Below, in pieces: positions 8,210 through 20,132 of a DNA stretch of 64,000 nucleotides (within the stretch, counting starts at the first letter, position 1; each line of letters opens with the position of its first letter). The stretch lies in the NCBI RefSeq assembly GCF_021155775.2, contig NC_060238.1:11681551-11745550 (forward strand). Reading direction: 5' to 3'. The notes under the pieces are model-generated. The model was not told the origin of the DNA, did no database searches, and saw only the letters and a program-made list of their open reading frames with translations. The DNA is from Neodiprion pinetum (lineage: Eukaryota; Arthropoda; Insecta; Hymenoptera; Diprionidae). A program made the position numbers and the translations under genes.

Positions 8210-10697
8210 ATGAGTGACCGGAAAAAAAATCAGTGGCGCCGAGTACAAAAAACATTTCAAACAAAAATTAGAAAGAGAAGAGGAAGTGGTCAAGAAAACC
8301 TGAAAATTGGACACGTTTTTATCTACACCTGAAAGAAGTGCAAATGATTCGGATATTCAAGTTGTCCATCCTTCAACAATCAACGCCTGCGCATCTTCTT
8401 CTTCTTCTTCCGATGCAGGTAATGGTCATGTGCCAGAATTGATGGAATTTTCTCTTATTCCGATTCAGCAGCAACAAAAAATGATTGTGAGTCGAGATAC
8501 AGCTGAATGTATAGTAAATGATTTTACCAGAGTCGAAATAGCGGCGAACGGCGTAAAACAAAATTGAGATTCAGATTTTTCGTCCAGCCAGCGCGTATAC
8601 GGTGACCAGACGCGTTATTTATCACGATCTTTGTTCAAACGGCGTCCGGTTAATGGAGGGAAGAGTCTCTGTAACTGGCTTATCTATTCAGAGAGCACCG
8701 GTAGAGTTTACTGTGGACCATGCCTTGCCTTCGACGGCGGGACACATTTTGGCAGCAAAGAAAGCTTTACCGATTGGAAAAATGCCTCTATACGGGTAGC
8801 CGATCACGAAAACTCATCGACGCATAAACTGTCTTTATTGAATATGAAAAGAAGGGGGACTTTTCTCGGCCGCGTTGACCTAATGCTAACGCAACAACTC
8901 GATGCAACAATTGTATATTGGAGGAATATATTAAAACGAGTTGTGGCAACGGTAACGGCTCTTGTCTCACGTGGTCTACCGTTCAGAGGATATAATGAAA
9001 AGTTCGGTTTACCACACAACGGAAATTATTTAATGTCCTTAAAACTCATCGCAGAGTTCGATCCATTTTTAGCAGATCATTTTTCGCGGTACGGTAACTT
9101 AGGCAGTGGTGACACAAGATATCTCTCTTCTACAATTTGCGAAGAATTTATAGGGCTCATGGCAGAAAAAGTTATGAATACGATTGTAACGGAGATAAAA
9201 TTGGCAAAATACTTTTCTATCGTTGTAGATTCTACACCTGATATCTCTCATATTGATCAGCTTACTTTTGTCGTCCGATATGTACAGGCCAACGGTACAT
9301 CCGTTGAACGCTACCTCAAATTTATTCCGAACGCAGGCCATAAAGATCTGGACACGACAAAATCCATTACTGCTACGTTGGACGAATTTGCAATCGATAT
9401 TGATGACTGCCAAGGCCAATCTTACGATAATGCCGCCAATATTTCGGGTGCTTATAACGGTTTATAGCCACAAATAAAAAAACTTTCACCTCACAAGGAA
9501 TATATTCCATGTGCAGCTCACTCTCTTAGTTTGATTATAGAGTCTGCGGCGGAAGAGTGCGAAGAGGTTTGTTGGTTTTTCGCACTTTTGCAAGAGATCT
9601 ACAGTTTCTTTACCGCATCAATCCAACGCTGGGAAACTCTTCAGCAGCAGCGAATCTCGAAGCAAAATTCAGTGGTGGAATCAGTAACAAATGTTACGCT
9701 GAAAAGTCTGTCAACAACTCGATGGTCAGTTAGGGCCGATGCGTTCAAACGCTTATACGAGTCCTGGGATGACATTGTGGGAGCATTGGACTGCATCGAA
9801 GATGATAAATGTCAGAAACCGAGCGTCAGATGCGAAGCCAAAGGTATTCGATTGAAGTTGGAGCGTTTGGAAACTGCTTTTATTGTTTGTTTTTGGGGTT
9901 TCTTGCTCGGCAGATTCAATCTCATCAATAAGAAACTGCAAGCAGTCGACATCGAGATATTAACGATTGTGCATCTTTATGATTCATTAATTACTCGCGT
10001 TTCTTAGGCTCGCGAAAATTTCGAAGGTTTCGAAGCAAAAGCGAAGAAATTTTCGGAGGTACAGGAGTATGATAAGGACACAATGCAAAAGAGAAAGCGC
10101 CGGCTTCGTCCGGGCGAGTCTGCGAGTAAGGAAGTGGAAATGACCGGTCGAGACCATCTGAGAGTCGCGACATTTACAGTCATTACCGATAAGCTTTTTT
10201 GTGAGCTCCGAAAGTGACGTGAAGCATATGTGCGATACCACGATACGTTTTCTTTTCTCACCGACTCAGCAGCGATTAGTTCGGTAGAAAGAGAGAAAAA
10301 AGCAGAGAGCTTGCGGAAGCTCTACGCTTCAGATCTCGAGGAAAGTTTTTCCAATGAATGTCTTCATTTCTGTGCACACTGTTTGTCAAGTGGCGGAAAT
10401 TTGAATACGGCTTTAAACTTGTTGAAATGGATTCGGAATAGTGATATGCAAAGTGTGTATCCCAATATCGATATTGCTCTTCGCATGTGTGTTTGCACGC
10501 CTGTTACGAACTGTTCTGAGAAGCGGAGCTTTTCTTGGTTGCGTCGAGTGAAGAATTATCTACGATCAAAAATGAAGGAAGATAGGCTCAACGCTCTGGC
10601 TATACTCGGCATTGAGTCAGATTTACTGTCGTCCTTGAAATATGACGATCTGATCGATAGTTTTGCAACTCAAAAATCAAGGCGCGCAATACTATAA
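8210..10697 (+). pseudogene. hAT transposase, zinc finger MYM-type protein 1-like
   Basis: The ATG at 8210 fits the family start. The A8 run (8222-8229) then shifts the phase by one base, and from 8232 to 10697 everything lies in a single frame with in-frame stops at 8301 (TGA), 8565 (TGA), 9465 (TAG), 10005 (TAG) and 10215 (TGA). Domains in order: a TTF-type zinc finger (YCGPCLAF, then two His, about 8700-8830); a DUF4371-like catalytic region (VVDSTPD, about 9225-9245; CAAHSLSL, about 9511-9534; TTRWS, about 9714-9728); and a C-terminal hAT dimerisation region (about 10400-10630, with NCSEKRSFSWLRRVKNYLR). Family members are about 800 residues, matching this span. Point nonsense changes plus one A-run slip suggest decay of a once complete gene. 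Confidence 0.85.
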
Positions 10698-11295
10698 ACT
10701 GTAAGCTATAATAATTGATAACTCCACGAACTATGAAGTAGCTGATGAAATGACGAAAATATGATAGTTAACAACCCAATAGTCATTCAATCATTACTAG
10801 TCACGATTTAATTTGTAATACTTAAATAACGGGGTTCTAATATTATTTTCGTCATCACAATAGTTTCCTGTCCCAGTACGTTCAGGTGACATTAAAATAA
10901 AACAAAAAAAGTTCTCTGTACAATATCGCACAATATGTACCAGAATAAAATTATTGTCATATCCCTAGACATGGATGGTATCAATATGGAATGAAAAAAA
11001 ATAGGCCCACCGTACACGAAAAGGGCAAAAATCTTCCTTAAGCCTAGGGCGGCAAGATTATTGGATGCGCTTTTGTTTGTCATATTGGAGCTGAAATATG
11101 TATCCCCAAACATTTGTCGGCAAGTCTGACAATAACATTCTATCTGAAGTCGGAAGCACAATAACGAATTATGTTTTTCAGAATAATTTGTCCATGGATT
11201 TCATCGTTGCTTTTCAAATATATGTGTGTGGAGATTTTCGTCAAAGGTGAACAATGATAAGTTTCAGGTTATACACGCAAATTACGTATCGTTAT
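10698..11295. other. hAT 3' remainder and host or Gypsy-like flank
   Basis: No gene is supportable. 10698-11060 probably belongs to the hAT 3' region. 11160-11295 is the left flank of the BEL insertion and may be part of the interrupted Gypsy-like LTR whose other part starts at 17835. Confidence 0.35.
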
Positions 11296-11711
11296 TGTTT
11301 AGAAAGATGGCAGAAAGATACGGATCATCGACGTGGGATTCGCGAATTAGTCATGAGAAAGAGTGTGAATGAAACGAAAGTGATGTTGAGATGGAGAGAG
11401 ATAATGAATACCGATAATTGAGATTTTTATTGGTTTCGATGAGGCGATACAAACCGTATCGCAAGAGAACGTTACAGAGAGTAAAGATTTTACAGAGCGA
11501 GAGAACACATAGATTATACACATACATGATTTCAAGATAGTAGACAATACGTGAGATACAGCTGATGGGTTTTGAGTCGCGACACGGGCAAGCGGCGAGA
11601 TTTGACGCAGAGACGGCAAGTAAAAATTGCACGCGAGTGTGCGTACATGTGCGAGGACGATTTTGAGTGTCGCGAGACACACATTTAACTATTCGATACC
11701 TTGCCGAAACA
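11296..11711 (-). repeat. BEL/Pao 1 3' LTR
   Basis: On the minus strand it begins TGTTTCGGCAAGG and ends TAAACA, so it has TG...CA ends. It is 416 bp, the same length as its partner. It is preceded on the minus strand by the polypurine tract. Confidence 0.9.
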
Positions 11712-11726
11712 TACCGCCCGCTTCGC
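11712..11726 (-). promoter_or_regulatory. Polypurine tract of BEL/Pao 1
   Basis: Minus-strand GCGAAGCGGGCGGTA directly abuts the 3' LTR, the position where plus-strand DNA synthesis is primed. Confidence 0.6.
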
Positions 11727-11839
11727 TATCGGTAACAATCGCGAAATTAGATTATGCGGCCCGCCGTGCGTTATTCATTCTTAGAGTCAATAATTGTCTT
11801 AAGAGGACACTGGAAGCACACACAATTTCACGATTGGAC

Positions 11840-13522
11840 GTTTTAACACAGAGGATTTCGTTTTAACGGTCACAACGCGAACGGGACCGTCGGTTCCCGG
11901 ATGCACTTCGATCACTTTCGCGAGGGGCCACACAGATGGAGGTAGATTTTCGTTTTTTACGAGAACGATGGATCCGATTTTGATGTTCCCGTGATGAGTC
12001 TGCCATTTTGAGAGGTTTTGGAAGGACTAAAGATACTCCGTACTCCACCGTTTCCAAAAATGCTCCAGCATTTGACGCAAGTGTTGCCAATGCGATAGCC
12101 GTTGAACTGGCACCTCGATGAGTGATGGCTCAGGAATTGTGTTCAATGCTGAGCCGACGAGAAAGTGTCCTGGAGTCAAGGCACTTGGATCCCGTGGATC
12201 GTCCGAGATAGCGCAAAGAGGTCGAGAATTAAGCGTAGCTTCTACTTGCGTGAGGAACGTCGCGAATTGCTCGAACGTTTGAGTAGCTTCTCCGATGACT
12301 CGTTTGAGGTGAAATTTGACTGATTTCACTCCGGCTTCCCATTTCCACCGAAATGAGGCGCGGAGGGAGGATTGAACCGCCACTGGGTTCCGTGTGATGC
12401 GAGGTTGTTTGCGATTTCTGAGAACTCCTTTGACGATGCAGCGAGAAGACGGCGAAGTTCTGAGTCGGCGCCGATGAGATTCGTTCCACAATCGCTTGCG
12501 ATTGAGGCACAAATTCCTCGTCGAGATGTGAAGCGTTTGTACGCCGCGATGAATGCCTCCGTCGTGTGGTCCGAAACTAACTCGAGATGCACAGCCGAGG
12601 ACGTGAAGCAGATGAAAAAAACGATATATCCCTTGCATGATTTCGCTCCTCTTCCGCGGGAGGCTCGAATCGAGAATGGACCAGCGTAGTCAACGCCAGA
12701 GTGAAGAAACGGCCTTAATTGCGTGACTTGAGACTGAGGGAGTTGGCCCATCTGTTGGCTGCTGAGGGTGGCGCGATGACGCGCACAAGAAACGCAACGA
12801 TGTATGAACATGCGGATCGGTACTCTTCCTCCCAGGATCCAGTACCGCTGTCGGATTTTAGCGAGAGTGAGTTGCGGACCTCCGTGGAGCGTCAACTGAT
12901 GATGATGATCGATGATCAATGTGGAGAACGATGATTCGCGACGCAAGATGAACGGGTGCTTTCCGTCATATGAAAGCAATGAGTGATTCAGTCGACCACC
13001 GACTCTGAGGAATCCGTTTGAATCGATGAACGGCGTGAGTCGCGATAGTGCATGACTTCGACTGAGACTTGAGCTTGTCTCGATTTGGCGAATTTCTTCT
13101 GCAAAGTACGCCTGCTGGGTCACCTTGGTCCAAAACAGTTGGGCGTCGCTCAATTCAAGAGTAGAGATCGGTCCGACAGTGATAGACGTGTTTACGTGAT
13201 TCGATGACGTCTTCGCGTCGAACCGATTTGCTGCGCGTTTACACAATGATGTGACTTTAAGGAGAGTCGATAGTTTTGAGTAGCGATCGACGAGATCCCA
13301 GATTTGTAGCGGCTTAGCTGTTGCGATGTGCGTCGACAGCCCTTTTCTTTCCTCGAGATGAATGTTTTCTTCCGGTCGCGGAGATGAGGATGGCCAATTG
13401 ACAGAAGGCTTCGAGAGCCAGGATGGTCCGAAGGTCCAAAGTTCTGATTTTTGGAGTTGTTCCGGAGATGCACCACGAGACGCAAGATCAGCGGGGTTTT
13501 CAAACCCGAGATGTGAAACCAA
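11840..13522 (-). pseudogene. BEL/Pao 1 integrase region
   Basis: Two overlapping frames cover this region. The first (13522 down to 12326) holds the HHCC zinc-binding domain (His pair in DHHHQLTLHGG, Cys pair in HRCVSCARHR) and the integrase core with the first Asp in GVDYAGPF and the second in SDCGTN. A one-base slip near 12344-12350 breaks the frame exactly at the FGG-Trp-Glu motif containing the third catalytic acid. Coding continues in the next frame (to about 12027) with ATLNSRPLC and the DUF5641-like tail. Integrase joins the cDNA to the target. This copy cannot make an intact enzyme. Confidence 0.85.
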
Positions 13523-14740
13523 CGAGCGCGCGCGAACTTTTGGATTTCCGTTACGCGATTACGAACAAATTCCTTCCACCGCGATGGGTGGCTTTTGATC
13601 CACGCGAGCGCGACTGTGGAATCCGTCCACAGATAAACCGGGGTGTTTTCGAAATTAAGAGTCTTTTCCAAATGACACATCAACCGGACGAGAAGATTCG
13701 CAGCACAGAGTTCGAGACGAGGAATTGTCACCTTCTTTAGCGGTGCTACTTTAGTTTTCGCGCACACTAGTAAAACGCGCACTTCGTGAGTGTTGATACA
13801 CGTTCGCGCGTAGATCACTGCGCCTAATGCACTTTGAGAGGCGTCCGCAAAACCGTGGATCTCTATCCCGAGAGATGCTGAACTTAACCCGATCCATCGT
13901 GGGATGGTGATAGCTGAGATGCCTTGAAGATCTTGTAGGAACTCGATCCATCGCGAGGACAATGAAGCTGAGAGCGGCTCGTCCCAGTCGTAACTGAGTG
14001 CCCACAATTCCTGCATGAAGATTTTGGCTCTGATCGTGATCGGCGAGAGCCATCCGAGAGGATCAAAGAGCTGCGCGGTTTGTGAGAGAACTTTTCGTTT
14101 TGTGAAATTGTCCCAAGTTTGATTAATTTGCGGAGAGAACGCGAACGCATCGATGTCTGGTCTCCACGCAAGACCGAGAGCCCGAAAGAATGGACTTTGA
14201 TCGAGATTCAGATGCATCGCGATCTCTTGATGGTTTCGAGAAATGTCAACGAGAGTTTCTGGGTGGCTTGAAGTCCACTTTTGAACTTCAAAGCCGCCCG
14301 CCTTGAGCAATTGATTGAGTTCGTTGATTTTCTTGCGACCTTGATCAACGTTCTCTGCTCCTGAGAGGATGTCGTCGACGTACGTGTTCTCGAGAATGAC
14401 GTGGCTCGCAAGGGGATACTGCTTACCTTCGTCCTGAACGAGTTGATGAAGAAGACGGATCGCGAGATACAGAGCGCTTGCAAGACCATACGTTACCGTA
14501 GTCAGTTGATATTCTTCAATCGGTAGCTCTGGTCCTTCCCTCCAGAGGATTCGCTGAAAATCTTAGTCATCATTGTGGACCAAAATTTGTCGGTACATCT
14601 TGACGATGTCTGATGAGAACGCGACTGGATATTGTCGCCAGCGTAAGAGAACGTCCGCGAGGTCGGTTTGCATTTTTGGACCGACGCGACGAGAAGATTG
14701 TCATTGAGAGAGAAAGTACGAGGTTGGTTCTTTGAGACCC
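13523..14740 (-). pseudogene. BEL/Pao 1 reverse transcriptase and RNase H region
   Basis: The frame from 14310 to 13192 carries the end of the RT and RNase H (WTDSTVALAWIKSHPSRWKEFV). The catalytic RT motif YVDD is encoded at 14371-14382 in the frame just upstream (14489-14208). Frameshifts lie near 14700 (after VVFNGSQRT), near 14300 and near 13500, where a GGGG/TTTT context joins it to the integrase frame; a stop is at about 14561-14563. All pieces line up in order, so this is a decayed single pol gene. Confidence 0.8.
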
Positions 14741-17032
14741 GTTGAACACGACACGCAACTTTGTTGTTGAACTGCTGTCGCGAACTACACCGTGATGGGG
14801 AAGATAAAACACGCGGGAATTGTCTTCAGGTGTATTGATAGCGCGACGCATGTGCCCGAGTTCACGATATTCACGAAGGAAGCTCCAGTAAGCCTCCTTG
14901 AGTTTCGCGTCGTTACCGAACCGTTTCTCCAAACGAAGAAGCATTTGATGCGCGGGATTCCGCGAGTTGCCGAGCTCTACCGAATTGTCCTTGAGCGGCA
15001 GCCGAACTACGTAACGACCGGACGCAGTTCGAGAAACCGTTTCGCGAAAGTGTTGCTCACAACGCTCTTCTTCGGAAGTTAGTGCCAAAGGTTTCGACAC
15101 TTCTTCCTGCTTCCAAAACTGCTGCACGAGATCGAGCAGTTCGTGATCGAGGGAGCATTGAAAGCCTTGGACTGCGCCATACGAGGGGCTTGCTGCTTCC
15201 GCTGAAACGCAGCCGGAGAGGACCCAACCGAACTGAGTTTCTTGCGCGATTGGTGTTCCTGGTGCTCCTTTTCGAACTCCTTGACCAATGATGTTGCTGT
15301 CGATGTCAGCTCCGAGAATTACGTCGATTTGACTGGGATGTGCAAAGCTTGGATCCACGAGGTTGAGTCCTCGTAGATGAGGCCAGTCTTCGACGAGAAG
15401 TCGAAATGAGGGTAGATACGATGTGAGTCGTGGAAGCACGAGTGCCTCCACCTAACACGAGAACGAGGTGTGAGCACGAGATTGGAGTTGCAATGTCGCG
15501 ATGCCGCGAGTCACTGCCGATTGATGAGCTCTGACGCCAATGATCGGTATCGTTGCTTGATGCCGACGTAGTCGCAATTGTTGCGCTAGCGACTCCGTGA
15601 CGAATGAACTTTTGGATCCTTGATCGAGTAGAGCGCGAGCGATGATTCTTTCTCCAGTCTCCGGATTCGAAGCGATCAATTGCACTGTGGCGAGAAGAAC
15701 TGGAGAGCGCTTGATCATCGTAGGCTGAGCAGAGTGGTTGCTCACCTGAGAGGCGCTGTTCTGAGATGTGCCGCTGTTGGCAGCTGTCGAGATTGAAGAA
15801 GAGTTCCGATGCAGCAAGGAATGATGTCAACCGTTGCACACGCGACACGTTTTGTTGGATCGACAGTCCTTCTGCTGATGTGGATTGAGACAATTAAAGC
15901 AAAGCTTTTTCGCAGTAACCACTTCCCTTCTTTGATTCAGAGATTTGTCGCGAAAGGTCGAACAGAACGCGATGTAGTGGTTGCCTTTGCAACAAGCACA
16001 CGACTGTTCCCCTGATTGCGCTGTATGTGACCTTGTCGTCTGAAGATTTGATCTTCCTTGCGATGAGTGCGGTTTCGATGTCGCGATTCAATTATGAGCA
16101 TGAGCTTGCTCCACGGTTTCGAGGGTGTGGATGCGACCGATGAGAAACGCCTTGAGCTCCGCAAACGAGGGGGGCTCGAGTTTCTCGCTTAAACTTTTCT
16201 CCCACTCTTCGAGAGATGCTGGGTCGAGCTTGCGAATCGTCATGTGCACGATGATGTGATCCCCTAATTTCTCGGGACTATCGAGAAGTTCGAGCGCGCC
16301 AAGAGCTTTGCAAGTGTTGCTGTGCAAGCTCTTCAGTTCCGATGATGATTTTTTAGTGACACGAGGAATCGCGAAAAGTGTCGCGAGATGAGAATCAGTC
16401 AGAAGCCGCTTGTTTTCGTATCGTGAGACGAGAGTTTCCCAAGCTCGAGGGAAGTTTTCTGCAGTGAGAGAAATGTTTATGATAAGTTGTAACGGTTCAT
16501 CGGTCACACTGGTTTTGAGGTGGTGCAGCTTTTCCACTTCTGAAAGTTGCGAATTTTCGCGAACCATCAACGAGAAGAGGTCGTGAAACGGCTTTCATTC
16601 TGAGTAGCTGCCCGCGAAAGTGGGCAGTTCGATACGCGGTAACCGTTTTGATGATCCTCCTGCTGGTGCGTCTTGAGGAGCTGCAGCGGCTTGCGCGGTT
16701 GCTGCAGGCGCAGGCTTTAGCGATTTGAGAAGATCAAGCATCACTCCTTCTCCACTTAAGAAGTGCTCTTCACACAGTCCGTAATGATCCTTCGTGAAGT
16801 ACGAAAGCCTTTCGATCGCGTCGAGTTGATCACCTTTTGCTGCGAACTTGGTCTCGCTGATCTTTTCGTGATTCTCTTGGAACTTATTCCAACTTGAATT
16901 TAAAGCATTAAGCCGCGACTTCACCTGCCCGTTAGTGATTTTCGCCTTGCCGAGCTTGCGCAGGTTTTCGACGGCACAAGAGATGCGCCAAATGTAGTCG
17001 TTTTGAAGTTCGATATGTTCTTCGATCGACAT
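14741..17032 (-). pseudogene. BEL/Pao 1 gag, zinc knuckles, protease and RT start
   Basis: One phase runs from the ATG at 17030-17032 to about 14740, broken only by stops at 16595 (TGA), 16088 (TAA), 15827 (TGA) and 15452. Order: gag (DUF1759-type, with the RIELPTFAGSYSE boundary at the first stop and the NFPRAWETLVSRYENKRLL segment); Cys-rich knuckles (CACCKGNH, then CFNCLNPHQQKDC, about 15830-16000); aspartic protease (ARALLDQGSKSSFV, about 15640), where the usual D-S/T-G triad reads DQG; and then the RT N-terminus (LGHMRRA, YLPHHGVV, VVFNGS). Gag forms the particle, and the protease cleaves the polyprotein. Confidence 0.85.
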
Positions 17033-17392
17033 GTTGATGTACGAGAGGATTTAAACTCACGCGACGAACTGAGTTTTCACGAACGAGATACGCACACAGT
17101 GATAACAGGGCGTCGCGATACACACTTCGAGAGATCGGTGTTGTTGACGCTCAGATCTTAGTCACGGTTACTACAGAGGACACCGCACGTTTCAATTTAA
17201 CGGACGCGACTGATTTTGGTGATGGTTTTCACCGATAACGATATTGTTCACTTTGATTACGTGAACTTTCGCAACTTGATGCACACGCGATAGTTCCGTT
17301 CCACTCACTAGCTAATTTGTTTTCCCGTAAGTCGCAACGATTCGAAAGATTCGACTCGATTTGCGAATGATCCGATTCGATTCACGACTGAT

Positions 17393-17413
17393 CCAGCTCG
17401 AAGGACCAAAAAA
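17393..17413 (-). promoter_or_regulatory. BEL/Pao 1 leader next to the 5' LTR
   Basis: Immediately after the 5' LTR, the minus strand reads TTTTTTGGTCCTTCGAGC. This phrase recurs at the equivalent place in insect BEL elements. Its exact primer tRNA is not assigned here. Confidence 0.4.
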
Positions 17414-17829
17414 TGTTCAGAGAGATGGCAAAAAGATATGGATCATCGACGTGGGATCCGCGAATTAGTCATGAGAACGAGTGTGAATGGAACGAAAGTG
17501 ATGTTGAGATGGAGAGAGATAATGAATACCGATAATTGAGATTTTTATTGGTTTCGATGAGGCGATACAAACCGTATCGCAAGAGAACGTCACAGAGAGT
17601 AAAGATTTTACAGAGCAAGAGAACACATAGATTATACACATACATGATTTCGAGATAGTAGACAATACATGAGATACAGCTGATGGGTTTTGAGTCGCGA
17701 CACGGGCAAGCGGCGATATTTGACGCAGAGACGGCAAGTAAACATTGCACGCGAGTGTGCGTACATGTGCGAGGACGATTTTGAGTGTCGCGAGACACAC
17801 ATTTAACTATTCGATACCTTGCCGAAACA
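17414..17829 (-). repeat. BEL/Pao 1 5' LTR
   Basis: 416 bp with TG...CA ends in the element's orientation. It matches 11296-11711 throughout with scattered substitutions and no net length change. Confidence 0.9.
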
Positions 17830-17834
17830 GTTAT

Positions 17835-18122
17835 CTTCACGAGTGATTGGAAATGCAGTAACTCGAGCATAGCGACGGCAAACTAGCCTCGCGTGTTTGT
17901 GTATGTGTTGTGCATGTATGTGAACGCCTGGCGTGCTCGACGAGCGGACAGCAAAAGATACGGCAGTATCGTCGAGAGAGCAATAGGGTACTCACACTCT
18001 CTTTCGCTAATTAACCGCGTTCGTACAGTTCTATCAAACCTTAGACTCGATTATTAAAACACATGGAAGTCCATTAGTTCCTCCACTCCTCCAATTTCTT
18101 CGACCTCAATAAAATACAGCAA
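17835..18122 (+). repeat. Gypsy-like LTR, distal part
   Basis: The stretch ends with a polyadenylation-like AATAAA (18109-18114) and ...ACAGCA just before a primer-site-like sequence. The proximal part would lie left of the BEL insertion, upstream of 11290. The LTR start was not determined. Confidence 0.5.
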
Positions 18123-18140
18123 TGGCGACGAGGATAAAGG
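18123..18140 (+). promoter_or_regulatory. Probable primer binding site of the Gypsy-like element
   Basis: TGGCGACGAGGATAAAGG lies just downstream of the LTR-like end and 72 bp upstream of the gag ATG. TGG plus a tRNA 3'-end complement is the usual form. Confidence 0.5.
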
Positions 18141-18211
18141 TTTTAATAATTCAGTACACATCACTCGACATAACCCAAAAGTGTGTGTTAGTCGTCTGAG
18201 TGCGCAGGCAC

Positions 18212-19306
18212 ATGTCGGCGTTAAATTGGTCGTTTATAAAATCTGACATTGAGTTAAGTCACACTTCGTGGATAAATACGTTCGGCGAAGATAATATAAT
18301 TGAAGTTTGCAGCAATTACGGTTTTCCTGATAATCAAACGCAAACAGTAGAATCTTCCCGCAAAGCATTAAACAAGTGCATCAAAACAGTTATAGCACAA
18401 AACTCGAAAACTGAAAATAAACCACCGACGGAAAGTTATCATAGTAATTCAAAAGAACCCAAAGTGAATAAAAATACAGAAAAGAAACTAGTCAAAATGT
18501 CGCTGCTCGGCCACGTGAAGCCGTTTCAAAAGAAAGGTAACCTGAAAGGATTCTTGCGACAGCTGGAAACTCTACGCTTAATGACATAACCGATTTAAGA
18601 AAAAGGAAGTGCTTCTATCAACGTCATTGTTGTCGGAAGTATACAATGAGTTACAGATTGAATGCGAGACAACGGATGCAAATGGTATGAAGTATGAAGA
18701 CATCGCTAATAAGTTAACAGAAATGTGTGCTCCGGATGAAGGGAAATACTCGGCGCGATTTACGTTTCGTGAAAAGAAACAAGTAGTAAACGGAAGTATT
18801 CAAGAATTTACGCCAGCTATAAAAACATTGGCCATACCATGCAAATTTGCGTCAATCGAACTAAAAACTCAAGTAAAAGACCAGTCAATCTCGGGGGTGA
18901 TCAATTCACTCATAAAGTACAAAATTTCAGAACAATCGGCTGAATCACTGGACGACCTAATAGCGTTGGCAAAATTAGTTGAAGCCGCCAACGAGAACAC
19001 GCTAAAAAGACGACGTACAGGAGAAGGCTCCAGAACATCGGAGGAAGCAGCAGGCATGCACCACGTGACTTCGTCACGCGGTTATCAAGGCACAAAGCAG
19101 CGAACGCCAAACAACACGTTCGCACATAAGCAACGACCACAGCAACAGCGGAAGAATGCGGGGCAAGCGAGTGAAGAAGAGGTGTGTAGGTGTCGCGGCA
19201 AAAGCGACCATCGTAGATTTCAAAGCTCGCTCGGATACAAATATTGTAGCAAATGCGGAAGAAAAGGGCACATTTTTTCCGTGTGCCGAAATGAACAGGG
19301 TTCGTA
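18212..19306 (+). pseudogene. Gypsy-like gag, frameshifted
   Basis: The ATG at 18212 opens 126 codons ending near 18589. A one-base phase change then leads into the frame 18609-19307. The second part has a long helical capsid-like region with Glu/Lys-rich segments, an Arg-rich patch (KRRRTGEG) and a C-terminal zinc knuckle pair: CRCRGKSDHRR and then YCSKCGRKGHIFSVC, a CCHC knuckle. This organisation is that of retrotransposon gag. Gag packages element RNA into particles. The break near 18590 and the later stops mean it is not functional. Confidence 0.7.
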
Positions 19307-19880
19307 ATCTAACCAAAGATTGAATAATATTGATAATTCATACGTATGTGAGCGAGACTTAAACGTACAGGTCCTACACGTTCGCGATAACAGCGATAAT
19401 AATAACAGTAACGCAAATGACGAGTACGATGAAACAGCGAAATATAATCGGGATATATATTAAGCGATTCACCGAATGAAAATGAATATCAAAAAGATAG
19501 AACCAATTGGAGTAAATTATAAACGCGTAGAACCGCTAATCGAGACGGTGTATGTAAACAAGGTACCGTTACCACTGAAAATCGACTCAGGTTCACAAAT
19601 TTCGGCGATTCCGTCCGAATACTATCAACGTTATTTTTCAAACACTCCGTTACAAAATGTGAATAGAACTCTGTGAGCGTATAACGATGAAGCAATGCCG
19701 GTATAAGGAAAAATTAGTGTAAAAATCAAGTGCAACAATGAAAAACATGAAAATGACTTATATGTGATAAATAATGGTAGTAATCCTCTTCTATGTGAAA
19801 AGTGGATGCACGCACTAGGCATGTAGCATCTTGAATTCAAGAATGAAATACGAAGCGAAAATAGAAATACACAATGCTCT
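19307..19880 (+). pseudogene. Gypsy-like protease fragment, 3' truncated
   Basis: In the same phase as gag, with stops at 19305, about 19462, about 19676, about 19707 and about 19827, the sequence encodes an aspartic protease with the active-site segment LKIDSGSQISAIP (about 19580-19618). The frame loses similarity to any element near 19880, before any RT, so the element is truncated there. Confidence 0.65.
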
Positions 19881-20132
19881 TAGTTATATAAGGGAGGTTC
19901 TGGCTCAAACCTGCCTTACCGACAGGATCGAGTGCTGCGGCACGCGCCTCGCCTGTAGTCGGTTTGTTACCGAACGAGCGTCAGTGTGCTACCGACTGCA
20001 AGATTGCAAATTGACCCGCTGGATGGCGGAACGACATACAAGATGGCTAACTATCATGCAAGATGGCGGACGAGATGACGGGACATGTAGTCGGTGTGTT
20101 ACCGGCCTAACCTAACCCGACCAAACCTAACC
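19881..20132. other. Spacer with CCTAA-like tract and shared GTGTTACCGGCC motif
   Basis: No gene. The right part (about 20030-20132) matches the spacers at 42664-42799 and 63172-63290, containing ACAAGATGGC, GATGACGGGACAT and GTGTGTTACCGGCCTAACC. It ends in degenerate CCTAACC repeats directly at the poly(T) of LINE copy 1. Confidence 0.6.

Larger units (their letters stand above)
7592..11060 (+). mobile_element. hAT DNA transposon (ZMYM1-like transposase), degraded
   Basis: The left end at 7592 starts CAGGGGCGGGATTTATCAC, a hAT-type terminus, followed by CTAGGGC/GGGGGCGGCA-type subterminal sequence. Related CTAGGGCGGCA sequence appears at about 11044-11054. The matching right terminal inverted repeat and an 8-bp duplication could not be identified, so the right end is probably truncated and its coordinate is approximate. 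Confidence 0.65.
11296..17829 (-). mobile_element. BEL/Pao LTR retrotransposon 1, complete length
   Basis: Two 416-bp direct repeats (11296-11711 and 17414-17829) bound a minus-strand gag-protease-RT-RNase H-integrase set. The 5-bp duplication GTTAT flanks it (11291-11295 and 17830-17834), as expected for BEL/Pao. The total is 6534 bp. By eye the LTRs differ at about 13 of 416 positions, so insertion is not very recent. It landed in a Gypsy-like element that continues at 17835. Confidence 0.92.

Noticed and set aside
11627..12934. Plus-strand frames over BEL/Pao 1
   Set aside because: Antisense to the integrase, with no domain of their own.
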